Assembly (NCBI RefSeq): GCF_900107205.1
Contig: NZ_FNPC01000005.1
Location: 1-64,000, forward strand
Reading direction: 5' to 3'
DNA: 64,000 nucleotides
Source: Halopenitus persicus
GTDB taxonomy: Archaea > Halobacteriota > Halobacteria > Halobacteriales > Haloferacaceae
The notes under the pieces are model-generated. The model saw only the letters and a program-made list of their open reading frames with translations. It did no database searches and was not told where the DNA came from. Positions within the stretch are counted from its first letter, which is position 1. The number at the start of each line of letters is the position of its first letter. The translations under genes were made by a program, and so were the position numbers. This document shows positions 1 through 8,414 of this stretch, one piece after another.

Positions 1-2
1 CC

Positions 3-338
3 GCCGATCCGCAGTCGAATGAACTGCTTCACGTCCGGCTATTTGCGACGGCTACAACCGCCCTCACAGAAATTTTCCTGCGCGAACTGTGTCAAAAACA
101 CGATGTCGAATCCGCCGTGTTTCTTGTTGACGGCGCGAAACACCTCCAAACCGCGCTTTCCCGAGCTGGGCTCCGATTTCAGATACATCACCACGGAAAT
201 CGAAATGCTGTCGAACGGATCTTTCGAGAACTGAAGCGTCGAACCTCGTCGTTTTCAAACTGCTTCAGCCACGTTGAACCGGAAACCGCCGAAAACTGGT
301 TGCAGAGCTTCGCTCGATGGCTCAATGCTACTAACTAA
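3..338 (+). CDS. IS6-family transposase, C-terminal part (5' end lies outside the window)
   Basis: The reading frame is open from the first bases to a TAA at 336-338 and has no start inside the window, so this is the last ~111 residues of a larger protein. The motif VDGAKHLQTAL carries the second DDE Asp. The stretch RNAVERIFRELKRRTSSF carries the final Glu, and the tail ends NWLQSFARWLNATN. These are the C-terminal signatures I know from haloarchaeal IS6-type (ISH14/15-like) transposases that cut and join DNA at the element ends. The stop lies 3 nt from the stop of the convergent membrane-protein gene, so the insertion sequence ends immediately against that gene. Whether the rest of the transposase is intact cannot be seen. 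Confidence 0.85.
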   Translation, partial: ADPQSNELLHVRLFATATTALTEIFLRELCQKHDVESAVFLVDGAKHLQTALSRAGLRFQIHHHGNRNAVERIFRELKRRTSSFSNCFSHVEPETAENWLQSFARWLNATN

Positions 339-341
339 ACA

Positions 342-1160
342 CTACCAGAGAGCGTCCGGTTCCCGTTCTTCGAACGGACCGACCTGTTCTCCCGTCGTCG
401 CGTACCGATACAGTGCCGTCCGAACGATCGCGGATGCCGTCTGCGAGCCGACGATGGCGGCGACGACGATCCCGCCGCCACCGACGAGCGCCCCCGTGGC
501 GAGAACGCCATCGAGGCTGAAGTATCCGAGCGCGGCCAGTACGACGCCCGGCAGCGCAACGATCAGAAAGGTGAAACTCACGCCGAGCGTGGCGGAGACG
601 CTTTCACCCCACGTCTCTCGGAACAGCGATCCGCTGCGTCGGAGCTGGCGGCGCAGGCTCCGTCGTTGATCGAGAACGATGACCGGCACGATGAAGAACG
701 TCAGGAGCGCCCAGGCGAGGTTGAAGACGGCTCGCGTCAGGCTCCCGACGACGCCGAACTTCTCGTCGAGAATGTACAGAACCGTCCCAAGCGTCGCGGC
801 GACGACGGCCCACACGGCGATCTGCCGGCGAGCACGCCACGCTGCGGCGAGCCCGTCCCGGACGGACGTCGGATTACCATCGAACAGCTGGGCCGCGCAG
901 TGAACCACTGCGGCGTTGAAAAACGTCGCTACGCTCGAGGAAATCGCAATCGCACAGAACATCGCCCCGTACTGGTAGAGATCGTTTGTGACGAGCGACG
1001 CGACGAGACCCTGCTGGAGGGCGATCGCGGCGAGAACGGCGAAGGCGCTCCCGACGGCGAGGAGACTTAACACGGGCAGGATCACGAGGCTCGGTTCTTG
1101 GGTGAACACGCGCAGGCTGTCGCGAGTAATGTCGAAGCCGCGTCTGTATTTCGAGGTCAT
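342..1160 (-). CDS. DUF6159-type integral membrane protein
   Basis: 272 residues. A short cytoplasmic N-terminus (MTSKYRRGFDITRDSLRVF) is followed by about six hydrophobic segments, for example near residues 28-50, 62-84, 115-130, 143-165, 193-215 and 220-243. The pattern RRGFDITRDSLRVF plus a central FIVPVIVLDQRRSLRRQLRRSGSLFRETWGE matches my memory of the haloarchaeal DUF6159 family; no biochemical function is known to me. The C-terminus ends ..EPDALW, and its stop lies 3 bp from the transposase stop. An AT-rich stretch at about 1225-1245 could hold the promoter. Identification is by family pattern only. Confidence 0.75.
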   Translation of the reverse strand: MTSKYRRGFDITRDSLRVFTQEPSLVILPVLSLLAVGSAFAVLAAIALQQGLVASLVTNDLYQYGAMFCAIAISSSVATFFNAAVVHCAAQLFDGNPTSVRDGLAAAWRARRQIAVWAVVAATLGTVLYILDEKFGVVGSLTRAVFNLAWALLTFFIVPVIVLDQRRSLRRQLRRSGSLFRETWGESVSATLGVSFTFLIVALPGVVLAALGYFSLDGVLATGALVGGGGIVVAAIVGSQTASAIVRTALYRYATTGEQVGPFEEREPDALW

Positions 1161-1474
1161 ACTAACTCACCACCGTAGTTACGGCTTTTCGTCGTATGAT
1201 GGAGGGCATACAGTCCATTCCTCAACCAATATACATATAAAAACTTGGGAGAACGAACGTACGATTGCACCACCGATATCCAAGCGAAGCGGGCCGAGAC
1301 CTTCGGAGAGTCGCTCGAAGGTAGCCCCGCTCGGTCGCTTGCAGGTATCCGTCGACTCGTTGAGATCGTCGCTCATCGACTACGAAGCGTTTGTTCAGGC
1401 ACACACCGCACATCGCTGAAATCGGGTTTTAAGCCTAGAGTATGTTTTTCTCGTCTACAACGAATGGATCCGGT
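1161..1474. other. Intergenic region with AT-rich promoter-like patch
   Basis: The stretch between the divergent membrane protein and the next rightward gene contains an AT-rich patch (about 1225-1243, with a TATA-like run on both strands). It also has a TTTTAAG box at about 1427-1433, roughly 42 nt before the favoured start at 1475. I see no convincing coding sequence; short minus-strand frames here lack any recognisable pattern. Confidence 0.4.
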
Positions 1475-1846
1475 ATGCCCTCCCAGCAAGATCTACATCA
1501 TCCACGATCTCACGGTCGATTACAAGAGACGACGCAAGTCTTTGATCCGGGGAGAACCGAAGACGTCCTGATTCGGAACTACGATCACCAGCGAGGATAT
1601 GACCTTACACTGGTCGTCCTCACGCAGGCCGGTGAGACGGCGTTTCAAAACCGATACTACCTCCAGCCGGGAGAGACCGTCAGCGAATGTGACCTCCTTC
1701 CAAGTGACGACTATGAGATCGCCGTTACTCTCGACAATACGCAGGAAGCATCCAGACGTTACCGGATCGATTCATCCCCCGATCACACGGCCGTTATCGA
1801 GATCGGCAACGGAGCTCTCAGCCTCACTGCGGGCCTGTACTCCTGA
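1475..1846 (+). CDS. Hypothetical small haloarchaeal protein, beta-rich
   Basis: About 123 residues from ATG 1475; the frame also has an ATG at 1442. The later start is preferred because it leaves a plausible distance from the TTTTAAG box near 1430. No signal peptide or membrane segment is visible. The sequence alternates polar and hydrophobic residues (DVLIRNYDHQRGYDLTLVVLTQAG, then YYLQPGETVSECDLLPSDDYEIAVTLDN), suggesting a compact beta-sandwich. I do not recognise a named family. It is a single gene between an inverted neighbour and a 400-bp gap. Confidence 0.55.
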   Translation: MPSQQDLHHPRSHGRLQETTQVFDPGRTEDVLIRNYDHQRGYDLTLVVLTQAGETAFQNRYYLQPGETVSECDLLPSDDYEIAVTLDNTQEASRRYRIDSSPDHTAVIEIGNGALSLTAGLYS

Positions 1847-2249
1847 TCGCCACCCGGCAACTATGACACCTTCCGAGTCAGCGAGTGTGAGGGACGATCG
1901 CCGAGAGCCGCCGCGGTCAACTCGTGCGCGAATTGAGTCGTGAGCTAGCCGTTCGTTTGGTTTGTGAGCGGATGAACGAGCCGGAGCCGGGCGAATCATC
2001 GGAAACGGAGATTCCGGAATTACCACTCGGCGGCAATTCCGGTTAGAAGGGCTCCTAGGACTCTCACTCAGGTAACTGACGCCGCTTCCACCGTACCCGG
2101 TGGAGGCCACAGACCGGTCATCCAGTCCAAACCACCACAGTTGACTGACGATGACGCGTCCAATCACCTAACTGACTGGGGTCTCACCTCGCTTCCCTGG
2201 CATACGTGTGCCATTCCGGATTTGGACGTGAGGTTTCCTGTCGGTGCCT
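1847..2249. other. Gap without a supported gene
   Basis: About 400 bp. Open frames on both strands are rich in Arg/Ser and lack conserved patterns or hydrophobic structure. I see no repeat, tRNA or strong promoter. It may be decayed accessory DNA. Confidence 0.3.
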
Positions 2250-2438
2250 TTAGTCCCGGATCAGGGCGATTGTAATACCGAGTGCGGCGATCGCCGCGAT
2301 GACGCCGATTACCAGCGGAACTGGTTGATTCGGGTTCCATCCCCATTCCCAGTCAAAGAGGACGGAGCCACCAAGAGCGATAACCACCATAATGACGCCA
2401 ACGAGCGTCCCGAGACGCGAATCACGAGTGGGGAGCAT
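2250..2438 (-). CDS. Small two-helix membrane protein
   Basis: 62 residues. Two clean hydrophobic helices (about residues 10-27, GTLVGVIMVVIALGGSVLF, and 41-60, PLVIGVIAAIAALGITIAL) are separated by a Trp/Asn-rich loop (DWEWGWNPNQPV). This arrangement is common among short haloarchaeal membrane proteins of unknown function. It is transcribed away from the divergent winged-helix gene 80-100 bp upstream. Confidence 0.5.
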   Translation of the reverse strand: MLPTRDSRLGTLVGVIMVVIALGGSVLFDWEWGWNPNQPVPLVIGVIAAIAALGITIALIRD

Positions 2439-2536
2439 ACCAAATACCTACCATCCCGGAGGATAAACAGCCCCTGCACGACTCCAAGCGTTGGAACTGC
2501 GGGTTCGCCCTTATCACCGTGGGTGGTGAAGACGGC

Positions 2537-2890
2537 ATGGAACGAGTGAATGAAGACGTACGTGACATTAGCGGGCTGCTGGCCGACGAGACCACCCAGC
2601 GGATTCTCATCGAAACACATAATGAACCAATGTCCGCAGAGGAACTGAGCGACGTGTGTGGTGTATCACCACAGACGGTGTATCGGCGACTCGAACGGCT
2701 CCAGGAGTATGATCTGGTAACGGAAGCCGTCGAGCTAGACGATGACGGCCATCATTACAAAGTGTACACTGCAACACTTGACCGAGTCACCATCGAGTTG
2801 ACCTCAGATGGGTTCAACGTTGACCTCGGCCTCCGTGAGCGGATGGCTGCTCGCTTCACGGACTTCGTTAGTGAGGTGCGTGACCGATGA
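2537..2890 (+). CDS. Winged helix-turn-helix transcriptional regulator (ArsR-like)
   Basis: About 117 residues from ATG 2537; a GTG at 2519 would add six residues. The pattern LLADETTQRILIETHNEPMSAEELSDVCGVSPQTVYRRLERLQEYDLV is a typical DNA-binding winged helix with the recognition helix at SPQTVYRRL. The C-terminal strand-rich part (HHYKVYTATLDRVTIEL) forms the wing. Its stop overlaps the start of the next gene as ATGA (2887-2890), so the two are translationally coupled. This wHTH plus small membrane protein pair recurs in haloarchaea. The signal is unknown. Confidence 0.8.
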   Translation: MERVNEDVRDISGLLADETTQRILIETHNEPMSAEELSDVCGVSPQTVYRRLERLQEYDLVTEAVELDDDGHHYKVYTATLDRVTIELTSDGFNVDLGLRERMAARFTDFVSEVRDR

Positions 2891-3204
2891 GTCTGCTCCA
2901 GTTGAGTCCGACGATCCAATCACAGATCGCCTTCGTCCTCACGGTCACATCGACAATTCTGGGCCTTGCAGTCGGCTATCTCGCGTTGCGTGGCTACTGG
3001 CAGAGCCGGGCCCGACCGATGCTGTTCATCGCTGTCGGGTTCTTTCTGGTGTTTTGGACACCGGTGTTGCTCGTCATCGGACCGTATCTTACCCCGCTTG
3101 TTGGGCCATTCGTGTACGGAATGGTGGGGGAGATCAGTCGCATCATCGGGTTGCTCGCTATTCTGTACGGGTTGCGGATGCCCTATCTCCAACGTAATTC
3201 GTAG
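2887..3204 (+). CDS. Three-helix membrane protein coupled to the wHTH regulator (DUF7521-like)
   Basis: 105 residues with hydrophobic segments at about 14-36, 44-66 and 84-98, joined by short charged loops (RGYWQSRARP, then GPFVYGMVGEISR). The start codon overlaps the regulator's stop (ATGA). From memory this resembles the DUF7521 family, which is encoded next to winged-helix proteins in haloarchaea; the name is tentative. A role in membrane sensing for the partner regulator is only inferred from the coupling. Confidence 0.7.
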   Translation: MSLLQLSPTIQSQIAFVLTVTSTILGLAVGYLALRGYWQSRARPMLFIAVGFFLVFWTPVLLVIGPYLTPLVGPFVYGMVGEISRIIGLLAILYGLRMPYLQRNS

Positions 3205-3634
3205 TAGTTCCGTCAAGATCTGGGTGTATCCCGGTAATACTCCGTACCAGCGAACCGAGTGTAGACGGAAGAATGCGAGCGACCGGCGGATCGACATCCA
3301 CTCTGGAGGACCAGAACGGCCGCTCGCCGGTGTCACGGCGGTACCTTGCGGGTCTGTACGCTATTCGCCGGGAGCTACCGCGGCCCCCTCAACGGGGTAC
3401 CACCGGTGATCGTCCCACTAGAACCGTACGGGCCGTGCCGTCGGCCCGACCGCAGTATTCGCCGCTTTTGGTGCAGTGTCCATGGCGCGATGAAACTCAT
3501 CCGTTTGTGCGACGTCGTCAGACGCGTCACTTGGGGTCCGTCGGAGGATGCGGAGCGTCCGCGCTCTCCACGATCCCAGTTCCGCCAGATTCGCTTATGA
3601 TAGCCAGCCGTGATTGGACGTGAGCGAAGCCTAG
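3205..3634. other. Gap without a supported gene
   Basis: 430 bp between convergent genes. Open frames up to 116 codons exist, but they are Arg/Pro-rich and lack structure. The opposite strand shows short stretches that could be remnants, interrupted by stops. No terminator hairpin or repeat stands out. Confidence 0.3.
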
Positions 3635-5038
3635 TCAGTCATTTTTTGGAACTTCCGCGCGGCGCTTTGAGTCGTCTGCGTATGCCGAGCCCGTATGGTC
3701 CTCGTGGAGAAAGCCGTCGCCAGTTTCGAACATCGTCTCTCTCAACGTCTCTCCGGTGTACTCCTCCCGATGTAGACCGCGGTCCTGTAGCTCGGGGACG
3801 ACGTGTTCGACGAAGTCGGAGAGCGTTCCGGAGCGAAGAACTTCCGTCAGATTGAAGCCGTCGATGCCGGCCTCGTCGACCCAGCGTTCCATCTCATCGG
3901 CTATCTGGGCGGGCGTTCCAACGACGGGGACGCCGATACCGCCGACGCCGATAAACGTGGCCACCTCGCCGACCGTCCACTCCCGGTCGGGATCCGCTTT
4001 CGTGAACGAGTCGACGATCCCCTGAATGGCGTCGGACTCGATGTGTTCCACTCGTTCGTCGGGGTCGTACTCGGCGAAATCGATGTCCGTCCAGCCGCCG
4101 ACTAAGGCCAATGCCCCCTCGTGACTGACGTACTCCTCGAGTTCCGCGTACTTCCGTTGGGCCTCTTCCTCGGTGGGAGCCACGATCGGCGCGATGGCCG
4201 CGAACACGTGGAGATGGTCGGGTGAGCGTCCGTACGCGGCAGCGCGCTCGCGCACGTCTTCGACGTACGATCGGGCGGTGTCCACCGTCGGCTGGAACGT
4301 GAACACTGCTTCCGCGTGCTTTGCGGCGTATTCTCGACCCCGATCCGACTGTCCAGCCTGATACAGAACGGGCGTCCGTTGGGGTGACGGCTCCGTGAGA
4401 TGGGGACCTGGAACCGTGAAATACTCCCCGTCGTGATTTATTTCGTTGACCTTCTCCGGGTCCGTGAACGTCTCAGTTTCGGGATCCTTGACGACGGCGT
4501 CCGACTCCCAGCTCTGTTCCCAGAGCTTGTAGCACACCTCGATGTACTCCTCGGCAAGGTCGTATCGTTCGTCGTGTTCGATCCGCCCCTCGAGACCGAG
4601 GTTAACTGCTGCATCCTCGAGGTACGAAGTGACGATGTTCCACGCGATCCGACCGTCAGTCAGGTGATCGAGCGTCGAAAGCCGTTTCGCAGTCATATAC
4701 GGCTTGGTATAGGTCACGGAATGCGTCGCGGCGAATCCGAGGTGGTCGGTGACCTGAGCCATCGCCGGGATCGGTAACAACGGATCGTTCACCGGCGTTT
4801 GGACGGCCTCGCGGACGGCAGTGTCCCGAGACCCGTCAAAAACGCTGTACGTCCCGAGTACGTCGGCGATAAAGACGGCGTCGAACTTGCCCTCTTCAAG
4901 GGTTTGTGCGAGGTCCGTCCAGTATTCCAGATCCGTGTACGCATCCGAGTTATCGTCTGGATGCTTCCACAGACCCGGTGACTGGTGACCGACGCAGTTC
5001 ATCGTGAATCCGTTCAGGTGGATGTGGTCGTTTGCCAT
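3635..5038 (-). CDS. LLM-class flavin-dependent monooxygenase (NtaA/SnaA/DszA family)
   Basis: 467 residues from ATG 5038 (MANDHIHLNGFTMNC); an in-frame ATG at 5047 adds three. The early motif NCVGHQSPGLWKHPDD, the segment FDAVFIADVLG, and the central LSTLDHLTDGRIAWNIVTSYLEDAAVNLGLEG are hallmarks of the nitrilotriacetate/pristinamycin/dibenzothiophene-sulfone monooxygenase branch. Length matches that branch. These TIM-barrel enzymes use reduced FMN, supplied by a separate reductase, and O2 to cleave C-N or C-S bonds. The substrate here is unknown. No flavin reductase is adjacent; the FMN reductase at 14859-15443 is the nearest candidate partner. Confidence 0.88.
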   Translation of the reverse strand: MANDHIHLNGFTMNCVGHQSPGLWKHPDDNSDAYTDLEYWTDLAQTLEEGKFDAVFIADVLGTYSVFDGSRDTAVREAVQTPVNDPLLPIPAMAQVTDHLGFAATHSVTYTKPYMTAKRLSTLDHLTDGRIAWNIVTSYLEDAAVNLGLEGRIEHDERYDLAEEYIEVCYKLWEQSWESDAVVKDPETETFTDPEKVNEINHDGEYFTVPGPHLTEPSPQRTPVLYQAGQSDRGREYAAKHAEAVFTFQPTVDTARSYVEDVRERAAAYGRSPDHLHVFAAIAPIVAPTEEEAQRKYAELEEYVSHEGALALVGGWTDIDFAEYDPDERVEHIESDAIQGIVDSFTKADPDREWTVGEVATFIGVGGIGVPVVGTPAQIADEMERWVDEAGIDGFNLTEVLRSGTLSDFVEHVVPELQDRGLHREEYTGETLRETMFETGDGFLHEDHTGSAYADDSKRRAEVPKND

Positions 5039-5417
5039 CACATACACTAATCAACCGGAATGAACGTAGTTCGAGTGACACGGGATACAATCACCGTGGT
5101 CTGCGAGGCGAGAAAACGCATCTCCGAACTCTTTGAACACCGTCCTAGCGGTTATCCAAACGCCACTTAGCCCTCACAAGCCGAGAGCAGGCTTTAACAC
5201 CCTCTCTCAAACTTCTTGTTAGCAATTTGCTCTCTCAGAATCGCTGAAACAGGAATGTAGTTAACCGTGATACTTGCGGACGTTGCTTACACAATCTGCT
5301 CTCGGACGGGTGTATCAGTAAGCAGTCTTCAGCGACCGGGTGTTTCAGACGGTGATATATCTGAAGAAGAGGATTTCAGCAGAGCCAGATCTAACGAAAA
5401 GAGACATCCCTCCGTCG
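5039..5417. other. Intergenic region
   Basis: About 380 bp upstream of both the leftward monooxygenase and the rightward small membrane protein, so it should contain two promoters. I see AT-rich patches but no distinctive operator or recognised coding sequence. Confidence 0.3.
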
Positions 5418-5645
5418 ATGATACGTATGCGTATGGACACTCTACGAGGTCTGTACCGATGGTTAGATGATCGAGTGCGTGGCCTCTCTCGTGTCTCTTA
5501 CGCTGTTCTCGTTGGTTTTGTCTCCGCTGTGGGCGTATTCGCCGTGAGACTACTACTGCCGGGTGATGGAAGTTTTGGACCGGTAGTAATGGGACTCACA
5601 ATGGCCGTCGTCTACTACGCCTTTGACCCGAATAGCGAGAGCTGA
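5418..5645 (+). CDS. Small membrane protein
   Basis: About 75 residues from ATG 5418 (alternatives at 5427 and 5433; the upstream frame to 5340 looks non-coding). A basic N-terminus (RGLYRWLDDRVRGLSR) is followed by two helices, VSYAVLVGFVSAVGVFAVRLLL and FGPVVMGLTMAVVYYAF, and a short DPNSES tail. This layout is typical of small haloarchaeal membrane proteins of unknown function. It stands alone. Confidence 0.55.
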   Translation: MIRMRMDTLRGLYRWLDDRVRGLSRVSYAVLVGFVSAVGVFAVRLLLPGDGSFGPVVMGLTMAVVYYAFDPNSES

Positions 5646-5839
5646 TGTGAGCTGCCTCTTCTGTATCGACCGCAACCGGAGCAAAGTCCATCATCTACTC
5701 TCTTGCTATCGGTGAATCAGAGAGAGAACAGATGGATAATGGAGTCTGCGGGCAGATTCCTCAACTGGTGAGTTAGTCCGAGTACGGTGTAGTCAGGATG
5801 GATCGTGACTCGTTCACTCCGAGCCTGAATGACGCCGCA
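5646..5839. other. Short gap, no gene seen
   Basis: Between the small membrane protein and the broken minus-strand gene. The minus-strand frame of that broken gene continues into this stretch, but without recognisable similarity. Confidence 0.25.
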
Positions 5840-6016
5840 ATTCATTGATGAGTGTTGGGAAATGATCCCGATCCCGAAAAGTGCTCCAGGCTCCAGTAAC
5901 TCGTTTTCCGCGAATGTGTGAACGAGGTACTATGCCGTGAGCCCGAGAAACATGAACACGAGCGTGATCTTCGTTTCGGGGGACAACGAGGGATCACGAG
6001 TCACGTACCGAACCAC
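5840..6016 (-). pseudogene. Broken gene for a short two-helix membrane protein
   Basis: Reading the minus strand from a GTG at 6014-6016 gives VVRYVTRDPSLSPETK, a helix ITLVFMFLGLTA, an in-frame TAG (5930-5932), then a continuation YLVHTFAENELLEPGALFGIG and a poorly matching tail. The uninterrupted pattern (RYVTRDPSL..., helix, YYLVHTF, LEPALLFG) is one I recall from short conserved haloarchaeal membrane proteins. The simplest reading is a nonsense change of a Tyr codon plus decay of the 3' end. No longer gene overlaps it. A sequencing error is possible. Confidence 0.45.
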
Positions 6017-6111
6017 CCCGTATCTGCCTCTACGTGTTATGGCACTATGGTTCTCTAAACCCCTTTTTCTCGATTCCACAGAGATGTGAACGCGGTTAAA
6101 CGCGTCGCCGC

Positions 6112-6801
6112 TTACAGGCGCTTGCTTCGTGAGGCAACCACGTCCAAGCCCGGGCTGTAATAGTATACCGGCTCCTCAGCTGGCATCTGGAATCCGTGTG
6201 CCGAAAGTAGCGTGTTCGTTTGAATCTCGGCAGCAGCAGGGTACAATGTCCACGGCTCGTGTTCCACATCGGTGTATCGGAGGCTCCCGTCTCGGGCTTC
6301 GGTGTAGAACCGATACCGTTCAACCAGAAACTCCCCGAACGGATCGGTCGGGGCCGAAAACGGCTCGTCGACTGGCCAGTACGTTCCCTCGTACCGGGCG
6401 GGACGGGCTCCTGGATGACGACGATGGCTCCCGAACCTGACTCGTCCCTCAGTCCAAGTCAGCGAGATACGTGCGTAGTAGTATGGAAGGTGATGGAAGC
6501 CACGTGCCCCAAGGACGCTCGCAATCCCTTGTGCATCGAGGCTGAAGAAGTAGACTGCCGGAACGTCGTCGTGAGTGACGTACGTCCTGACGTTGAGTTC
6601 CGGAAGTTGGATGCCAAGCGGTTCGGGTACGCCTTTTGGCCGAACGGCGACGTTGGTGAATAGGACGATCGACAGCCACGCTGACCCATCGTGCTCATCG
6701 GGTTCCAGTTGATCCGGGAGATGGGCAGTCATCACAGCCGGATCGATTGGCCAGTTCTCGAACAAGAGATGGCGCCAACCCATCTCCAGGGGAACGACCA
6801 T
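6112..6801 (-). CDS. DUF2071 (YqjF-like) family protein
   Basis: About 229 residues from ATG 6801; the frame extends to 6855, but the family usually begins near VPLEMGWRHLLFENWPIDP, as here. Landmarks are LLFENWPIDPAVMTAHLP, the central NVRTYVTHDDVPAVYFFSLDA, and the later HLPYYYARISLTW and EPFGEFLVERYRFYT-like block. DUF2071/YqjF proteins share the acetoacetate-decarboxylase-like fold, but their reaction is not established. It is a single gene with no membrane segments. A short AT-rich run lies upstream near 6850. Confidence 0.82.
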   Translation of the reverse strand: MVVPLEMGWRHLLFENWPIDPAVMTAHLPDQLEPDEHDGSAWLSIVLFTNVAVRPKGVPEPLGIQLPELNVRTYVTHDDVPAVYFFSLDAQGIASVLGARGFHHLPYYYARISLTWTEGRVRFGSHRRHPGARPARYEGTYWPVDEPFSAPTDPFGEFLVERYRFYTEARDGSLRYTDVEHEPWTLYPAAAEIQTNTLLSAHGFQMPAEEPVYYYSPGLDVVASRSKRL

Positions 6802-6964
6802 ACAGAAATCCCGTAGCGCTGACGCAAATACCGTTGTTGCGGACGAACCAATCACCTACACAGAATACAGAGTTAGCGTGGAGCCTCGTCACTTGAGACG
6901 GGTTCAAGCGAGCCAGTTGTTCTTTTTTGTGCTGGGGCCGTGTTGTTCAGGATAGTGATGTCGA

Positions 6965-7822
6965 ATGCCAAGTCCTGATAGAACCCGTCTCGCACTGTTT
7001 GTCAGTGTTCTCGTCGTCTTTGCCGTCGCGCTCTATGTCGTCTCCGGGATCACCGCAATGAGCCCGATCGCGCTTGCGCCAGCATACATGTTCTCCCCGA
7101 TGATCGCCGGACTCGTTGTTTGTGTCCGCAGGGACATTCCGCTGTCGGCAGTTGGTCTGCGAATCGGCCGTGTTCGATGGCTTGCTGTAGCTGCCGTGGT
7201 TGCCCTTCCACTCGTGGGATTGACGCTTCTCATCGCGGTGGCCGTCCCTGGTGTCGGGTTTGATCCGACTACCAATCCGACGCCGGGGCTCGAACTGCCG
7301 TCGGGAGTGCTTGGTGTGGTGGCGACATTCGGACTCGTGCTTGGGCTCGGGGCGACCGTGAACGCGGTGTTTGCCTTTGGCGAGGAGTTCGGCTGGCGGG
7401 GGTATCTGCTGTGGGAGTTGGCTCCGTGGGGGTTCTGGAAAGCCTCAGCTGCTATCGGTGCGCTGTGGGGCGTCTGGCACGCGCCGGTCATCGGTGCCGG
7501 CTACAACTATCCTTCGTTCCCCGTAATCGGCGTCGTCGCTATGACGATTGCCTGTCTCTCGTTTTCGTCAGTCTATACGTACCTTGTCATCCGCTCGGGA
7601 TCCGTGCTTGCAGCGGCGTTACTCCACGGAGTGTTCAACGGATCCGCCGGTCTCGTTATTGCGTATGCCGTCGCGGACGATGCTGTGCTCAGTGAATTAG
7701 TCGCCAGCCCGGTCGGAGTTGCCGGTGTTATCGCGTTCGGACTCGCTGCTGTCGGCATCGCGCTGTCCGGGGCACCGCCGTTAACGCGCGAGTTCGCCCA
7801 CGACACGGCCACGTCTGCATAG
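6965..7822 (+). CDS. CPBP-family intramembrane metalloprotease
   Basis: 285 residues with about eight membrane segments. The family motifs are present: EEFGWRGYLLWEL (Glu140, Glu141 and Arg145), then GALWGVWHAPVI (His172) and LLHGVFN near residue 220. These Glu/His residues form the catalytic site of Rce1/CPBP (Abi) proteins, which cleave substrates within the membrane. Bacterial relatives process CAAX-like proteins or protect against bacteriocins; the archaeal substrate is unknown. All motifs look intact. It is followed closely by the DUF6653 gene on the same strand. Confidence 0.9.
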   Translation: MPSPDRTRLALFVSVLVVFAVALYVVSGITAMSPIALAPAYMFSPMIAGLVVCVRRDIPLSAVGLRIGRVRWLAVAAVVALPLVGLTLLIAVAVPGVGFDPTTNPTPGLELPSGVLGVVATFGLVLGLGATVNAVFAFGEEFGWRGYLLWELAPWGFWKASAAIGALWGVWHAPVIGAGYNYPSFPVIGVVAMTIACLSFSSVYTYLVIRSGSVLAAALLHGVFNGSAGLVIAYAVADDAVLSELVASPVGVAGVIAFGLAAVGIALSGAPPLTREFAHDTATSA

Positions 7823-7896
7823 ATTCACGACGAGTGAGGTCGAAGACGGGTACCCGGGACGCGTACTCAGGTATTTGCGATCCGAGAACCGTACCT

Positions 7897-8328
7897 GTGT
7901 ATGGAATCGGTTGGCGAGTCAGCGAGACGTTCTGGAATCGGCATTCGAACCCGAAAAGCGGGTGGAGCCGAATGCTCGTCTCACCCGTGCTGCTGTACGC
8001 CGTGTATCAGCGGCGATGGCGACTTGCCGGTGCTGTTGTCGTCTTCACCGTGGTCAATCCGGTTTTGTTCGGCCCGCCAGCGGATGACCAGGCGTGGATG
8101 ACTCGCGTGGTACTAGCTGAACGGTGGTGGACGATGGAACACGGACAACCGGTTTTTGAGCTGTCCTATCCAAACGTCCTCAACGTACTCAATATCCCTG
8201 TGGCTGGATACGCATTCATCGCTGCATATCGGCGGCGCCCATCCTGTCACAACCCGTTTCGGGACTCCACTCAAAACCACGTAGAGGCTTCTTACTCGCC
8301 GTTTTCGGGAGAATCGCGTGTTCGATAA
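7897..8328 (+). CDS. DUF6653-like small membrane protein
   Basis: About 143 residues if GTG 7897 is the start; the frame extends to 7834, and no ATG precedes the conserved block, so the start is uncertain. The core ETFWNRHSNPKSGWSR, then RRWRLAGAVVVFTVVNPVLFGPP, MTRVVLAERWW and SYPNVLNVLNIPVAGYAFIAAYRRRP matches my memory of DUF6653 proteins, which have two or three membrane segments and no known function. The last 20-30 residues look like read-through. It lies 74 bp after the CPBP gene and may share its transcript. Confidence 0.65.
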   Translation: MYGIGWRVSETFWNRHSNPKSGWSRMLVSPVLLYAVYQRRWRLAGAVVVFTVVNPVLFGPPADDQAWMTRVVLAERWWTMEHGQPVFELSYPNVLNVLNIPVAGYAFIAAYRRRPSCHNPFRDSTQNHVEASYSPFSGESRVR

Positions 8329-8414
8329 AGGGCTTTCAAATCGGACCCCAGTTCGTCACGAGTTGCGCCCCCGTCACGTCGTACGCTCGCTGAGTCCAAG
8401 CCGGGTGATCGACG

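Noticed and set aside
1179-1376. 65-codon minus-strand frame upstream of the DUF6159 gene
   Set aside because: It starts plausibly (MSDDLNESTD) but continues into the promoter-like AT-rich patch and has no recognisable fold.
3273-3623. 116-codon frame between the small membrane protein and the monooxygenase
   Set aside because: Arg/Pro/Ser-rich with no predicted structure or homology pattern.
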